DNA from: CADEFQ01 sp050249415
GTDB lineage: Bacteria > Pseudomonadota > Gammaproteobacteria > Steroidobacterales > Steroidobacteraceae
Direction of reading: 5' to 3'
NCBI GenBank assembly: GCA_050249415.1
Contig: JBFWQO010000005.1
Coordinates: forward strand, 1-64,000
Length of the DNA: 64,000 bases
Shown in pieces: positions 17,199 through 28,658 of this stretch (the first letter of the stretch is position 1; each line of letters opens with the position of its first letter). Position numbers and translations under genes: made by a program. The notes under the pieces are model-generated. The model was not told the DNA's origin. It did not search any database and saw only the letters and a list, made by a program, of their open reading frames with translations.

Positions 17199-18278
17199 AT
17201 GAAAGACTCCATACGCCAGCGCCTCGATCGCTCGCTCGACCGCACCGAAGAGGTCGGCCGGCTGCTCGCCGACCCCGACACCGCCGGGCGTTCGCGTGAG
17301 TTCCGGGAACTGTCGATGGAGTATGCGCGACTCGAGCCGCTCGCGACGCGCTACCGGGCGTACCTCGCGCTCGAGCGCGAGCTCGCGGCCGTGCGCGAAC
17401 TGGCCGGCGACGCCGACGCCGGTGTGCGCGATCTCGGTGAGGAGGAAGCGCGCCGTCTCGAGGGAATGCTCGCCGCCGACGAGGCCGCGCTGCGCGAACT
17501 GCTCGTGCCGAAGGACCCGCACGATGAGCGCAACATCTTCCTCGAAATCCGCGCCGGCACCGGTGGCGACGAAGCGGCGATCTTCGCCGGCGACCTGCTG
17601 CGCATGTACACGCGCTATGCCGAGCGCCATGGCTGGTCGGTCGAGCTGATCTCGCAGAATCCGGGCGAACACGGCGGCTACCGCGAGGTGATCTGCCGCA
17701 TCGTCGGCAAGGGCGCCTACTCGTGGCTGCGCTTCGAGGCGGGCACGCATCGCGTGCAGCGCGTCCCGGCCACCGAGGCACAGGGTCGCATCCACACCTC
17801 CGCGTGCACCGTGGCCGTGCTGCCTGAACTCGACGAAATAGACGACGTCACGGTGAATCCCGCGGACCTGCGCGTCGACACGTATCGCTCGTCGGGCGCG
17901 GGCGGCCAGCACGTCAACAAGACCGATTCGGCGATCCGCATCACGCATCTGCCGAGCGGCATCGTCGTCGAATGCCAGGATGAGCGCTCGCAGCACAAGA
18001 ACCGTGCGCGGGCGATGGCGCTGCTGTCGGCGCGCCTCCTCGCCGCGGAAACGGAGCAACGCAACGCGGTCGAGGCGGCGGCCCGCAAACGCCAGGTCGG
18101 CAGCGGCGACCGCTCCGAGCGGATCCGGACCTACAATTTCCCGCAGGGGCGCGTCACCGACCATCGCGTCAACCTGACGCTCTATCGCCTCGCCGAACTG
18201 ATGGACGGCGACCTCGATGCACTGATCGAGCCGCTACGCCACGAACATCAGGCCGCGCTGCTCGCCGAAGACGCCTGA
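17199..18278 (+). CDS. prfA: Peptide chain release factor 1
   Basis: RF1 terminates translation at UAA and UAG. The 359-residue protein shows the RF1 codon-recognition motif PAT in HRVQRVPATEAQGRIHTS and the catalytic GGQ in SSGAGGQHVNKTDSAIRITH. The C-terminal RIRTYNFPQGRVTDHR is also conserved. The ATG at 17199 has GGAG 14 bases upstream, a long spacing. It is divergent from the TPR lipoprotein (51 bases). hemA, which normally precedes prfA in this gene order, is absent. The 3' end overlaps the convergent membrane-protein gene by 31 bases; prmC follows beyond it. Confidence 0.97.
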   Translation: MKDSIRQRLDRSLDRTEEVGRLLADPDTAGRSREFRELSMEYARLEPLATRYRAYLALERELAAVRELAGDADAGVRDLGEEEARRLEGMLAADEAALRELLVPKDPHDERNIFLEIRAGTGGDEAAIFAGDLLRMYTRYAERHGWSVELISQNPGEHGGYREVICRIVGKGAYSWLRFEAGTHRVQRVPATEAQGRIHTSACTVAVLPELDEIDDVTVNPADLRVDTYRSSGAGGQHVNKTDSAIRITHLPSGIVVECQDERSQHKNRARAMALLSARLLAAETEQRNAVEAAARKRQVGSGDRSERIRTYNFPQGRVTDHRVNLTLYRLAELMDGDLDALIEPLRHEHQAALLAEDA

Positions 18279-19078
18279 GTGCGGGCCCGCAGGTCATCGA
18301 ACACGATGAGCAGGAACGCGCTGAGGTAGAGCACCGCGAGCGCGGCCGACAGCAGCACGATCGCCGCCGACAGGCTCCCCTGCACGGCCGCGCCCGCCGG
18401 GCCCGCAAGTCCCGCAACCACCGCGACCGTGAGCCCCGCGAGTATCACCATCACGATCAGCGTGGCGAGAATGGCCACGATGACGAGCACCAGTCGGCGC
18501 CAGTGTGCGATCGACAGCCTGAGCCCCGTCGCCACGGCCTCGAGCGGCGAGCGCCCACCGAGGATCAACGCGGGCCAGCCGAGGCTCACCGCGGCGCTCA
18601 CGGTCAGGACCGGCAACAGGATGAGCGCGCTGCGCAGTGCCTTCGACATCGGCAGCAGTGCGCTCAGCAGCCCGAACGGCAGCGACACGAGCAGCACGAC
18701 CGCGAAGCTCGCGGCGCAGTAGCCGATGATGGCCGGAAACCGCGCGAGGGTCGCAGCGAGCGGCGCCGGCGCGCTGCCGCCGGTCGCGATGCGCTGCTGC
18801 TTCAGCAGCACGAGCGCCCACACGACGAGGCTCGCCAGCGTGCCGAGCACGTAGAGGGCCCACCACGCGCCATCCTTGTCGGCGAGGGACGCGGCGGTGA
18901 TGGCCATCGCCTTGCCGTGCACCGCGACGTCGTAGGCGGACGGCGACTGGCCGAGCAGCGTGCCGATCGTCGCGAGCGGCAGGCACGGCAGCACCGAGCG
19001 GCCGAAGAGGCGCAGGCTGGCCTCGATCACGTCGCGGATCGCGGGCGGCTGGCCGAATGGCAGAATGGCGGACGTCAT
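18248..19078 (-). CDS. Predicted multi-pass inner-membrane protein, function unknown
   Basis: This 276-residue protein has about six hydrophobic segments and a cytoplasmic N-terminus (MTSAILPFGQPPAIRDVIEASLRLFGR). The layout recalls families of membrane proteins of unknown function with a repeated membrane domain; I do not recognise it firmly. Its ATG at 19078 shares the CATG palindrome with the start of prmC on the other strand. Its 3' end overlaps prfA tail-to-tail by 31 bases. No Shine-Dalgarno sequence is clear. Confidence 0.75.
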   Translation of the reverse strand: MTSAILPFGQPPAIRDVIEASLRLFGRSVLPCLPLATIGTLLGQSPSAYDVAVHGKAMAITAASLADKDGAWWALYVLGTLASLVVWALVLLKQQRIATGGSAPAPLAATLARFPAIIGYCAASFAVVLLVSLPFGLLSALLPMSKALRSALILLPVLTVSAAVSLGWPALILGGRSPLEAVATGLRLSIAHWRRLVLVIVAILATLIVMVILAGLTVAVVAGLAGPAGAAVQGSLSAAIVLLSAALAVLYLSAFLLIVFDDLRARTQASSASSAA

Positions 19079-20015
19079 GGGCACGACTTTAACAGACGGG
19101 GCTGCGACACTCGCCGGGCTCCTCGCTCGCGCGACCGCGGCGCTCGCGAGCGCACACCCCGAAGATGCACGGCGCGAAGCGGAAGCGCTGCTCGTCGCCG
19201 CGCTCGGCACGAGTCGCGCCGCGATCCATGCCCATCCCGAACGCCGGATCGGCGGTGCCGACCTCGCACGCGCGGAGGCATGGCTCGCGCGGCGCGCACG
19301 CGGCGAACCGCTGGCTTATCTCACCGGTGAGCGCGAGTTCTGGTCGCTGCGCATCGCGGTGACCCCGGATGTGCTGGTGCCGCGCCCCGAAACCGAAGTG
19401 CTCGTCGCCCAGGCGCTCGCGCTCGGCGATACGCCCGGCGATACGCCCGGCGATGCGTCCGCGGGTGCACGCGGCCCGGGCCGCGGCGCGGCGCGCACGG
19501 TCGTCGACCTCGGCACCGGCAGCGGCTGCATCGCGCTCGCGATCGCGCACGAGCGGCCCGGGTGGCGCGTCACCGCGACCGACGCGTCCCCGGCTGCGCT
19601 CGCCGTCGCCCGCGGCAACGCGCGGGCGCTCGATCTCACGCGCATCGAGTTCGTCGAGGGGCGCTGGTTCGAGCCGCTCGCGGGACGGCGCTTCGACCTC
19701 GTCGTCAGCAACCCGCCGTATGTCGCCGCGGGCGATCCGGCGCTCGACGATCCGGCGCTGCGGCACGAGCCCCGCATCGCACTCACGCCGGAAGGCGACG
19801 GCTATGCGGCGCTGCGCGCCCTCGTCGAGGACGCACCGGCCCATCTCGTCGCCGGCGGTTCGATCGTGTTCGAACACGGCGCCGGCCAGGGGCCACGGGT
19901 CGCGGAAATGCTTGTCGCGCGCGGCTTTCGTCACGTACGCTGCGCCCCCGATCTCGCCGGTCGCGACCGCGTGACCAGCGCCCAATGGCCCCATTCGCAA
20001 GCAGGACTCCCATGA
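19077..20015 (+). CDS. prmC: Protein-(glutamine-N5) methyltransferase of release factors
   Basis: PrmC methylates the GGQ glutamine of RF1 and RF2, and prfA lies nearby. The 312-residue protein has the N-terminal helical domain (GEPLAYLTGEREFWSL), the SAM motif VVDLGTGSGCIALAIA and the catalytic NPPY in VVSNPPYVAAGDP. An unusual 12-bp tandem repeat adds GDTPGDTPGDAS plus a Gly/Arg-rich linker between the two domains. The C-terminus continues past the usual RDRVT by about a dozen residues. The start overlaps the divergent gene; an ATG at 19065 is an alternative. The stop overlaps the cyclophilin start (ATGA). Confidence 0.94.
   Translation: MGTTLTDGAATLAGLLARATAALASAHPEDARREAEALLVAALGTSRAAIHAHPERRIGGADLARAEAWLARRARGEPLAYLTGEREFWSLRIAVTPDVLVPRPETEVLVAQALALGDTPGDTPGDASAGARGPGRGAARTVVDLGTGSGCIALAIAHERPGWRVTATDASPAALAVARGNARALDLTRIEFVEGRWFEPLAGRRFDLVVSNPPYVAAGDPALDDPALRHEPRIALTPEGDGYAALRALVEDAPAHLVAGGSIVFEHGAGQGPRVAEMLVARGFRHVRCAPDLAGRDRVTSAQWPHSQAGLP
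19425..19460 (+). repeat. 12-bp tandem repeat inside prmC
   Basis: Three consecutive 12-base units (GGCGATACGCCC twice, then GGCGATGCGTCC) encode GDTP-GDTP-GDAS in the linker between the PrmC helical and methyltransferase domains. A copy-number change would stay in frame. Confidence 0.7.
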
Positions 20016-20500
20016 TCCGTTTCGAGACCTCCCTCGGCAATTTCGACGTCGAACTGAACGACAAGGACGCGCCCCTGTCCGCGGCCAACTTCCTCGCCTA
20101 TGTGGAAGCCGGTTTCTTCGACGGCACGCTCTTTCACCGCGTGATCCCGGGCTTCATGATCCAGGGCGGCGGCATGACCGCCGGGCTCGAGCACAAGGCC
20201 GGGCGGGCACCGATCCAGAACGAGGCGAAGAACGGGCTGCGCAACCTGCGCGGCACGCTCGCCATGGCGCGCACCAACGACATCCACAGCGCGACGTCGC
20301 AGTTCTTCGTCAACCTCGTCGACAATGCATTCCTCGATCACGCGCCCGGCAACTACGGCTACGCGGTCTTCGGCCGCGTCACCGCGGGCATGGACACGGT
20401 CGACAAGATCGCCAGGGTGAAGACCGGCCGTTCACAGGGCCACGGCGACGTGCCGCTGGACGATGTGGTCGTGCTTTCGGCGCGGCGCGTCGACGGCTGA
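20012..20500 (+). CDS. ppiB: Cyclophilin-type peptidyl-prolyl isomerase
   Basis: The 162-residue cytosolic (no signal peptide) cyclophilin would speed proline cis-trans isomerisation. Core motifs are present: FHRVIPGFMIQGGG with the catalytic Arg, MARTNDIHSATSQFFVNL, and YAVFGRVTAGMDTVDKI. It starts in an ATGA overlap with prmC and is followed after 12 bases by mtgA. The length and motifs match PpiB. Confidence 0.93.
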   Translation: MIRFETSLGNFDVELNDKDAPLSAANFLAYVEAGFFDGTLFHRVIPGFMIQGGGMTAGLEHKAGRAPIQNEAKNGLRNLRGTLAMARTNDIHSATSQFFVNLVDNAFLDHAPGNYGYAVFGRVTAGMDTVDKIARVKTGRSQGHGDVPLDDVVVLSARRVDG

Positions 20501-20512
20501 CGAGGCGCCCGC

Positions 20513-21244
20513 GTGGCACGCAAGGGGATCGGTGCGCGCATCGCGCGCGCGATCCTGCTGCCCGGCCTCGCGTTTGTCGCCGTCACCGCGCTCGCGGTAC
20601 TCGTGCTGCGCTGGGTCGATCCGTGGACGAGCGCGATGATGCTCGAGTCGCGCATCGAGGCCCGGCTCGACGGCGACAGGAAGTACCGCGTGCGCTACAC
20701 GTGGGTCGATGCCTCGCGCATGTCGCCCGCCTGCGCACGCGCGGTCGTCGCGGCCGAAGACCAGCTCTTCGCCGAGCATGCGGGCTTCGACTTCGAGGCG
20801 ATCCGCAAGGCCGCGGAGCACAACGCACGCAGCAAGCGCGTACGCGGGGCGAGCACGATCAGCCAGCAGGTGGCGAAGAACCTCTTTCTCTGGTCCGGCC
20901 GCACCTGGGTGCGCAAGGGGCTCGAGGTGTGGTTCACCGTGCTGATCGAGGCGCTCTGGCCGAAGGAGCGCATCCTCGAGGTCTATCTCAATATCGCCGA
21001 ATTCGGTCGCGGCGTGTACGGAGTCGAGGCCGCCGCACAGACCTTCTGGGGCAAGAGCGCGCGGCGCCTCACGCGCACGCAAGCCGCGACGCTCGCCGCG
21101 GTATTGCCGAATCCGCGCCGCTATCGCGCCACTGCGCCGTCGCCCTACGTACAGCGTCGCCGCGACTGGATCCTGCGGCAGATGTCGTATCTCGAGACGC
21201 CCGCCGCTACCGATGGCGTGCCGCGTGTTCGCGAAGCGCGCTGA
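20513..21244 (+). CDS. mtgA: Monofunctional peptidoglycan glycosyltransferase
   Basis: MtgA polymerises lipid II into glycan strands without a transpeptidase domain. The 243-residue protein has one N-terminal membrane anchor (about 12-32) and a GT51 domain with VVAAEDQLFAEHAGFD (catalytic Glu), the GASTISQQVAKNLFLW motif and ILEVYLNIAEFG. The start is GTG at 20513, preceded by GAGG, 12 bases after ppiB. The 3' end overlaps the convergent AHSA1 gene by 38 bases. Confidence 0.95.
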   Translation: MARKGIGARIARAILLPGLAFVAVTALAVLVLRWVDPWTSAMMLESRIEARLDGDRKYRVRYTWVDASRMSPACARAVVAAEDQLFAEHAGFDFEAIRKAAEHNARSKRVRGASTISQQVAKNLFLWSGRTWVRKGLEVWFTVLIEALWPKERILEVYLNIAEFGRGVYGVEAAAQTFWGKSARRLTRTQAATLAAVLPNPRRYRATAPSPYVQRRRDWILRQMSYLETPAATDGVPRVREAR

Positions 21245-21749
21245 GGAGCTCGCCCCACCACAGGCCGAGCCGGCGGATGACCACGGCCGGCGCCTCGCCG
21301 TGTCGTGCCGGGTGGTCGGCGGGGATCGCCGCCCAGCCACGATGCGTCACCGTCACGCGCGTGCCGGACGGCGCCTCCTCGAAGCGCACGTCGACCTCGG
21401 TCTTCTCGCCGGGCGCGAAATTCACGTTGCGCCATTCGAAGACGAGCCGCACCGGCGGCTCCCACACCGTGACGCGACCGAACTCGACGAGCTGCGGGCC
21501 CGACGTGCCCTCGAACTCCTCGAACAGGCGGCCGCCGACACCCGGTTCGAAATGCAACGCACCGGGCGCGCGGCCGCCAGCACGAAAGCGCAGGCCGCGG
21601 CGCCACCACAGATCGGTTTCGCGCGTGAAGATGTCGAACGCGTCGGCCTGCGACACCGCGAGCATCACGCTGGCGCGCGCCTGGTCGCCGGGCATCGCGA
21701 CCGTGGCCGGTGGCACGCCGGCGCCCCGTGGCGTTGTGGCGTCGCTCAC
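21207..21749 (-). CDS. SRPBCC/AHSA1-domain protein
   Basis: This 180-residue protein has the START-like AHSA1 fold: an N-terminal strand VMLAVSQADAFDIFTRETDLWW, central strands VTVWEPPVRLVFEWR, and C-terminal helix. Members are small-ligand or stress proteins of mostly unknown function, commonly encoded with ArsR regulators. It is the last gene of a VOC-ArsR-AHSA1 operon, beginning in an ATGA overlap with the regulator. The 3' end overlaps mtgA by 38 bases. Confidence 0.85.
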   Translation of the reverse strand: MSDATTPRGAGVPPATVAMPGDQARASVMLAVSQADAFDIFTRETDLWWRRGLRFRAGGRAPGALHFEPGVGGRLFEEFEGTSGPQLVEFGRVTVWEPPVRLVFEWRNVNFAPGEKTEVDVRFEEAPSGTRVTVTHRGWAAIPADHPARHGEAPAVVIRRLGLWWGELLSALREHAARHR

Positions 21750-22090
21750 CCGCGCCTCCGCGCCCGCCGCTCCGCGTAGCGCTGGAAGGCCCCGAGTTCT
21801 TCCGCCCAGAAGGCCTCGATGCCCTCGCTCCAGCTGCGCAGCGCCGCGAAGGGTTCGCGACGCAGCTGGTAGAGCCGCACGCGCGCATCGTCGTCGATGC
21901 CCGTTTCCTCGACGAGCCCGCTTCGCCTCAATACCCGCAGGTGCTGGCTCATGCGCGGTGCACTCACCGCGAGCGCGCGCGCGAGTTCGCCGGCCCGCGC
22001 CGGACCCGCGCGCAGTTGCTCGATCACCGCGCGACGCGCCGGATCCGCAAGGGCCGCGAATGCCGCGTCGACATCCGCGCCGCGCGTCAT
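21746..22090 (-). CDS. ArsR-family transcriptional regulator
   Basis: This 114-residue winged-helix repressor has FAALADPARRAVIEQLRAGPARAGELARALAVSAPRMSQHLRVLRRSGLVEE as the DNA-binding region. No Cys ligand motif of metal-sensing ArsR proteins is present, so it is probably not a metal sensor. It resembles the ArsR group encoded with AHSA1 proteins. It overlaps the VOC gene upstream and the AHSA1 gene downstream by ATGA on each side. It probably represses its own operon through the inverted repeat at 22556-22578 (inference). Confidence 0.88.
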   Translation of the reverse strand: MTRGADVDAAFAALADPARRAVIEQLRAGPARAGELARALAVSAPRMSQHLRVLRRSGLVEETGIDDDARVRLYQLRREPFAALRSWSEGIEAFWAEELGAFQRYAERRARRRG

Positions 22091-22539
22091 TGCGCGGCGC
22101 CCTTCAGGCGCTGCATGAACCACCAGCGATGCCCCTCGGGGTCGACCGCGAGGTAGCTGCGGTCGGTCCAGTAGTCGTCACCGTAATCGTTGGTCGTCGG
22201 CTCCATCTCGATGCGCGCGCCGGCCTCTCGCGCGTGGGTACAGTGCGCATCGACATCGTCGACGAAGATGCACATCGCCTGGGTGTTGCGCTCGCCGACT
22301 GCGCGCGGGCTCGCCGGAAACGCGCGTTCCGGATGCAGGTTCGCGGCGCCCGCGCCGCCGACGAACATGAGGCCTTCGCCGAAGGTGAGCTCGGAATGCA
22401 CGATGGCGCCGCCCTCGCCTTCGATCCTGAGCCGCACCTCGAAGCCGAATGCCGCGACCAGCCAGTCGATCGCGCGGGCGGGATCCTCGTAGAACACGGA
22501 CACGGAAATGCGGGGCCAGCCCGCCGGCGTCGCACGCAT
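22087..22539 (-). CDS. VOC-superfamily (glyoxalase/bleomycin-resistance-like) protein
   Basis: This 150-residue protein of the vicinal-oxygen-chelate fold has paired beta-alpha-beta modules (ISVSVFYEDPARAIDWLVAAFGFEV and MCIFVDDVDAHCTHAREAGA). It ends with YLAVDPEGHRWWFMQR, typical of the PhnB/YdcE-like group that accompanies ArsR-AHSA1. Substrate unknown. The ATG at 22539 has a perfect GGAGG 7 bases upstream, so an upstream start is rejected. It is the first gene of the operon. Confidence 0.86.
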   Translation of the reverse strand: MRATPAGWPRISVSVFYEDPARAIDWLVAAFGFEVRLRIEGEGGAIVHSELTFGEGLMFVGGAGAANLHPERAFPASPRAVGERNTQAMCIFVDDVDAHCTHAREAGARIEMEPTTNDYGDDYWTDRSYLAVDPEGHRWWFMQRLKGAAQ

Positions 22540-22555
22540 ATCAGTTCCTCCACGC

Positions 22556-22578
22556 TGCAATATTTAATTGATCTTGCA
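22556..22578. promoter_or_regulatory. Candidate ArsR operator (TGCAA-N13-TTGCA)
   Basis: A perfect inverted repeat of TGCAA and TTGCA flanks a 13-base AT-rich spacer. It lies between the likely -10 box and the ribosome site of the VOC-ArsR-AHSA1 operon, around the expected transcription start. This position suits repression by the operon's own ArsR protein. Confidence 0.5.
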
Positions 22579-22608
22579 ACTATACACGCGCCCGAACCCG
22601 ACATGCAA
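22579..22608 (-). promoter_or_regulatory. Promoter of the VOC-ArsR-AHSA1 operon
   Basis: On the minus strand TTGCAT (22608-22603) and TATAGT (22584-22579) are spaced by 18 bases, close to the sigma-70 consensus. The start point would fall inside the inverted repeat just downstream. Confidence 0.5.
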
Positions 22609-22619
22609 ACCCTCTGGCT

Positions 22620-22647
22620 GCTCGCCGTTCGCCATTCGCTGTTCGCC
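22620..22647. repeat. Four tandem degenerate heptamers beside metH
   Basis: The units are GCTCGCC, GTTCGCC, ATTCGCT and GTTCGCC, ending one base before the metH stop codon. They share the 7-base period and GTTCGCC core with the array at 8160-8187. Confidence 0.7.
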
Positions 22648-22648
22648 C

Positions 22649-26472
<3,824 letters not shown>

Positions 26473-26476
<4 letters not shown>

Positions 26477-27399
26477 GAGGCCACCCCGGCAGGCGCCGCG
26501 GTGCGGGGCGCGAGCTGCGCCGCACCCTGGGCCGCGAGCGGCCGCACGCCGAGCGCATGGCAGATCGCGTAGGTGAGTTCCGCGCGATTCAGTGTGTAGA
26601 AGTGAAAGTCCGCGACACCCTGCGCCCGCAGCCGCTCCACCTGCTCGATCGCGACACTCGCGGCGATCAGCTTGCGCGTTTCCGCATCGTCGTCGAGCCC
26701 CGCGAAGCGCTCGCGCAGGCGCGCCGGAATCGTCGCGCCGCAACGCTCGGCGAAGCGCAGCACCTGCGGGAAGCGCGTGATCGGCAGCAGCCCCGGCACG
26801 ATCGGCGCGCCGATGCCGGCCGCGGCGCAGCGGTCGCGAAAGCGCAGGAACGCGTCGGTGTCGTAGAAGAACTGCGTGATCGCGCGATGCGCGCCGGCGT
26901 CGATCTTGCGCCGCAGGTTGTCGAGATCGGCCCTGGCCGAGCTCGCCTCGGGATGCACTTCCGGATAAGCCGCGACCGAGATGTCGAAGTCGGCGATGGC
27001 CTTCAACCCCGCGACCAGGTCGGCGGCAAATGCGAAGCCGGCGGGATGCGGCTCATAGCGCGCCGCGCCCTGCGGCGGATCGCCGCGCAGCGCGACGATG
27101 TGCCGGATACCCTGTGCCCAGTAAGCGCGTGCGATCCCGAGGATCTCCTCGCGCGGCGCGCCGACGCAGGTGAGGTGCGGCGCACCCGTGAGCGGCGTCT
27201 CGCGTTGCACGCGTGTGACGATGTTGTGCGTGCGGCTGCGCGTCGAGCCGTCGGCGCCGTACGTCACGGACACGAAACGTGGCGCGAGCGGCGCGAGGCG
27301 CTGCACGGAACGCCACAGGGTCTCTTCCATCGCGGCATCGCCGGGCGGGAAGAACTCGAACGATACGGCGATATCGCGGGGTCGGGTCTCGGTCGTCAT
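26473..27399 (-). CDS. metF: Methylenetetrahydrofolate reductase
   Basis: MetF reduces 5,10-methylene-THF to 5-methyl-THF, the methyl donor for MetH encoded next. The 308-residue FAD-dependent TIM barrel shows SFEFFPP at the N-terminus, FVSVTYGADGSTR, HIVALRGDPP, and AITQFFYD with DFHFYTLN towards the C-terminus. The ATG at 27399 lies 13 bases after the regulator gene. The stop overlaps the metH GTG. Regulation is probably by the adjacent ArsR-type protein. Confidence 0.96.
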
Positions 27400-27412
27400 G
27401 CAGCCTCGGGTG

Positions 27413-28324
27413 TCATGCGGCGCTCTCGGCAGCGGCGCTCCCGGCCGCCGCGCGCCGACGGGCAAAGGCGACGAGCACGTGGGTCTCCTCGTCGATCGGT
27501 TTCAGTCTTTCGGTGTCGTAGCCCGCCGCTGCGAGGCGGCGGCGCAACTCCGTGATCGGGTGCGCGACCACATTGCCGCGCGCGCTCTCGAGGAATTCGT
27601 AGGGAATCACGAGCCACACCCGCGCCGCGGGCACGAGGCGGGCGTGGAGGTCGCGCAATGTGGACTCGACGGCCGCGCCATCGCGCGCCCCGCAGGCATC
27701 GACGATCGCGGCGTCCCAGGTGAGCGCCGCGCCGACGCGCGCTGCGCCGACGTTCGTCGCGAGTTCGCTGTCGATCCCGTGGCGCTCGCAATGGTCCCGC
27801 AGGGCTTCGCGCACTTCGGTGCGCGCGGCAACGATCGTGACACGCCGGGCCGTGGCCGCCGCGGCGTCCGCGAGTTCGAGATGCGTCGGTTCGACGAGCA
27901 GCAATCTCGCCGCGCGATCGGCCGGCGCGCCGTCGCGGATGAACGCCGAGAGCGCGCGACCGAGGCGAGAGCTGCGTGGCGAGGCGGGTCGCAGTTCGCG
28001 CGCGCTCGCCGCCGCGCGCTGCGCGTCGCGCCTCCGCACGGCGTCGGCCGCGTCGATGCGCGAGAGCAGCGTACCGGCGAGCCAGGCCGCATCGCCCTCG
28101 CCTGCAGCCGCATAGCACACCCACTGCCCGCGCCGGGCGCGACGCAAGAGGCCCGCGTCGCACAGCACCTTGAGGTGGCGCGATACGCGCGGCTCGCTCT
28201 GGCCGATCGCGGCGGCCAGTTCCGTCACGCTCCATTCGCGCAAGGCGCACAACGCGAGCAGCCGCAGGCGGGTCGACTCACCGGCAGCACGCAGGATTCG
28301 GGTGGCTTCAGGGAGGCTCAGCAT
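27413..28324 (-). CDS. ArsR-type regulator fused to a methyltransferase-like domain
   Basis: This 303-residue protein has an N-terminal winged helix (about 1-75; RLRLLALCALREWSVTELAAAIGQSEPRVSRHLKVLCDAGLL). Its C-terminal half (about 125-295) resembles a degenerate class I methyltransferase: LLLVEPTHLELA replaces the glycine-rich SAM loop, and WDAAIVDACG with ARVWLVIPYEFLE follow. It heads the metF-metH operon, so it is likely a sensor of a methionine-cycle metabolite such as SAM or S-adenosylhomocysteine, similar in role to SahR regulators (inference). The ATG has no ribosome site and lies 8 bases after TATATC. A 28-bp palindrome covers that box. Confidence 0.82.
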   Translation of the reverse strand: MLSLPEATRILRAAGESTRLRLLALCALREWSVTELAAAIGQSEPRVSRHLKVLCDAGLLRRARRGQWVCYAAAGEGDAAWLAGTLLSRIDAADAVRRRDAQRAAASARELRPASPRSSRLGRALSAFIRDGAPADRAARLLLVEPTHLELADAAAATARRVTIVAARTEVREALRDHCERHGIDSELATNVGAARVGAALTWDAAIVDACGARDGAAVESTLRDLHARLVPAARVWLVIPYEFLESARGNVVAHPITELRRRLAAAGYDTERLKPIDEETHVLVAFARRRAAAGSAAAESAA

Positions 28325-28325
28325 A

Positions 28326-28353
28326 AATTAACGATATACTTAATCTGTTAATT
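28326..28353. promoter_or_regulatory. Palindromic operator and promoter of the metF-metH operon
   Basis: AATTAAC (28326-28332) and GTTAATT (28347-28353) form a perfect 7-base inverted repeat with a 14-base spacer, ending one base from the regulator's ATG. The spacer contains the minus-strand -10-like TATATC (28338-28333). The region is strikingly AT-rich against its surroundings. It fits an operator whose occupation blocks the promoter. Confidence 0.6.
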
Positions 28354-28658
28354 GTAGCTGCAAGCTCTTGAATGATCAACTGATCAGCCCGCTCCCAGCC
28401 CGGCGGCACCGGCACCTACGCCCTGGATACCCACTGCGAGTGCACCCTGCAGTTCACGCCGGGACCGGGCTTCGACATTTTCGTGGCGCGCGCGGGCCGG
28501 GAATTCCGGGTGATCCAGAGGAGCCCGGGCAACGTGTTCCAGGGCATGTGAAAAGGGTCCCGTGAGGACTTCGGGCGAGGACATCCGCGCGGGCGGGCTT
28601 CGCGACGAGCAGGTTCTGGCTGAGCTCCTGCAGCTCGCGCGCGATGCGCGCAGAGGTC
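28354..28658. other. Gene-free spacer between the met operon and hslO
   Basis: About 305 bases carry no intact gene. The left part holds a decapitated reading frame (28384-28551). The right part (28552-28658) has coding-like composition on both strands but no start or stop signals that make a gene. I see no RNA gene. Confidence 0.5.
28384..28551 (+). pseudogene. Remnant of a gene 3' end
   Basis: From an in-frame stop at 28381 to the TGA at 28549-28551 there are 55 codons with coding-like usage (nearly all G or C in third position). They read TGTYALDTHCECTLQFTPG and then FDIFVARAGREFRVI. No start codon precedes the good part, and no ribosome site is present. It looks like the 3' end of a lost gene. 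I cannot name the family. Composition alone could mislead in DNA this GC-rich. Confidence 0.4.

Noticed and set aside
28325..28380. A SAM, SAH or cobalamin riboswitch before the metF-metH operon
   Set aside because: The leader before the regulator ATG is too short, and only 13 bases separate the regulator from metF. No riboswitch core is visible.
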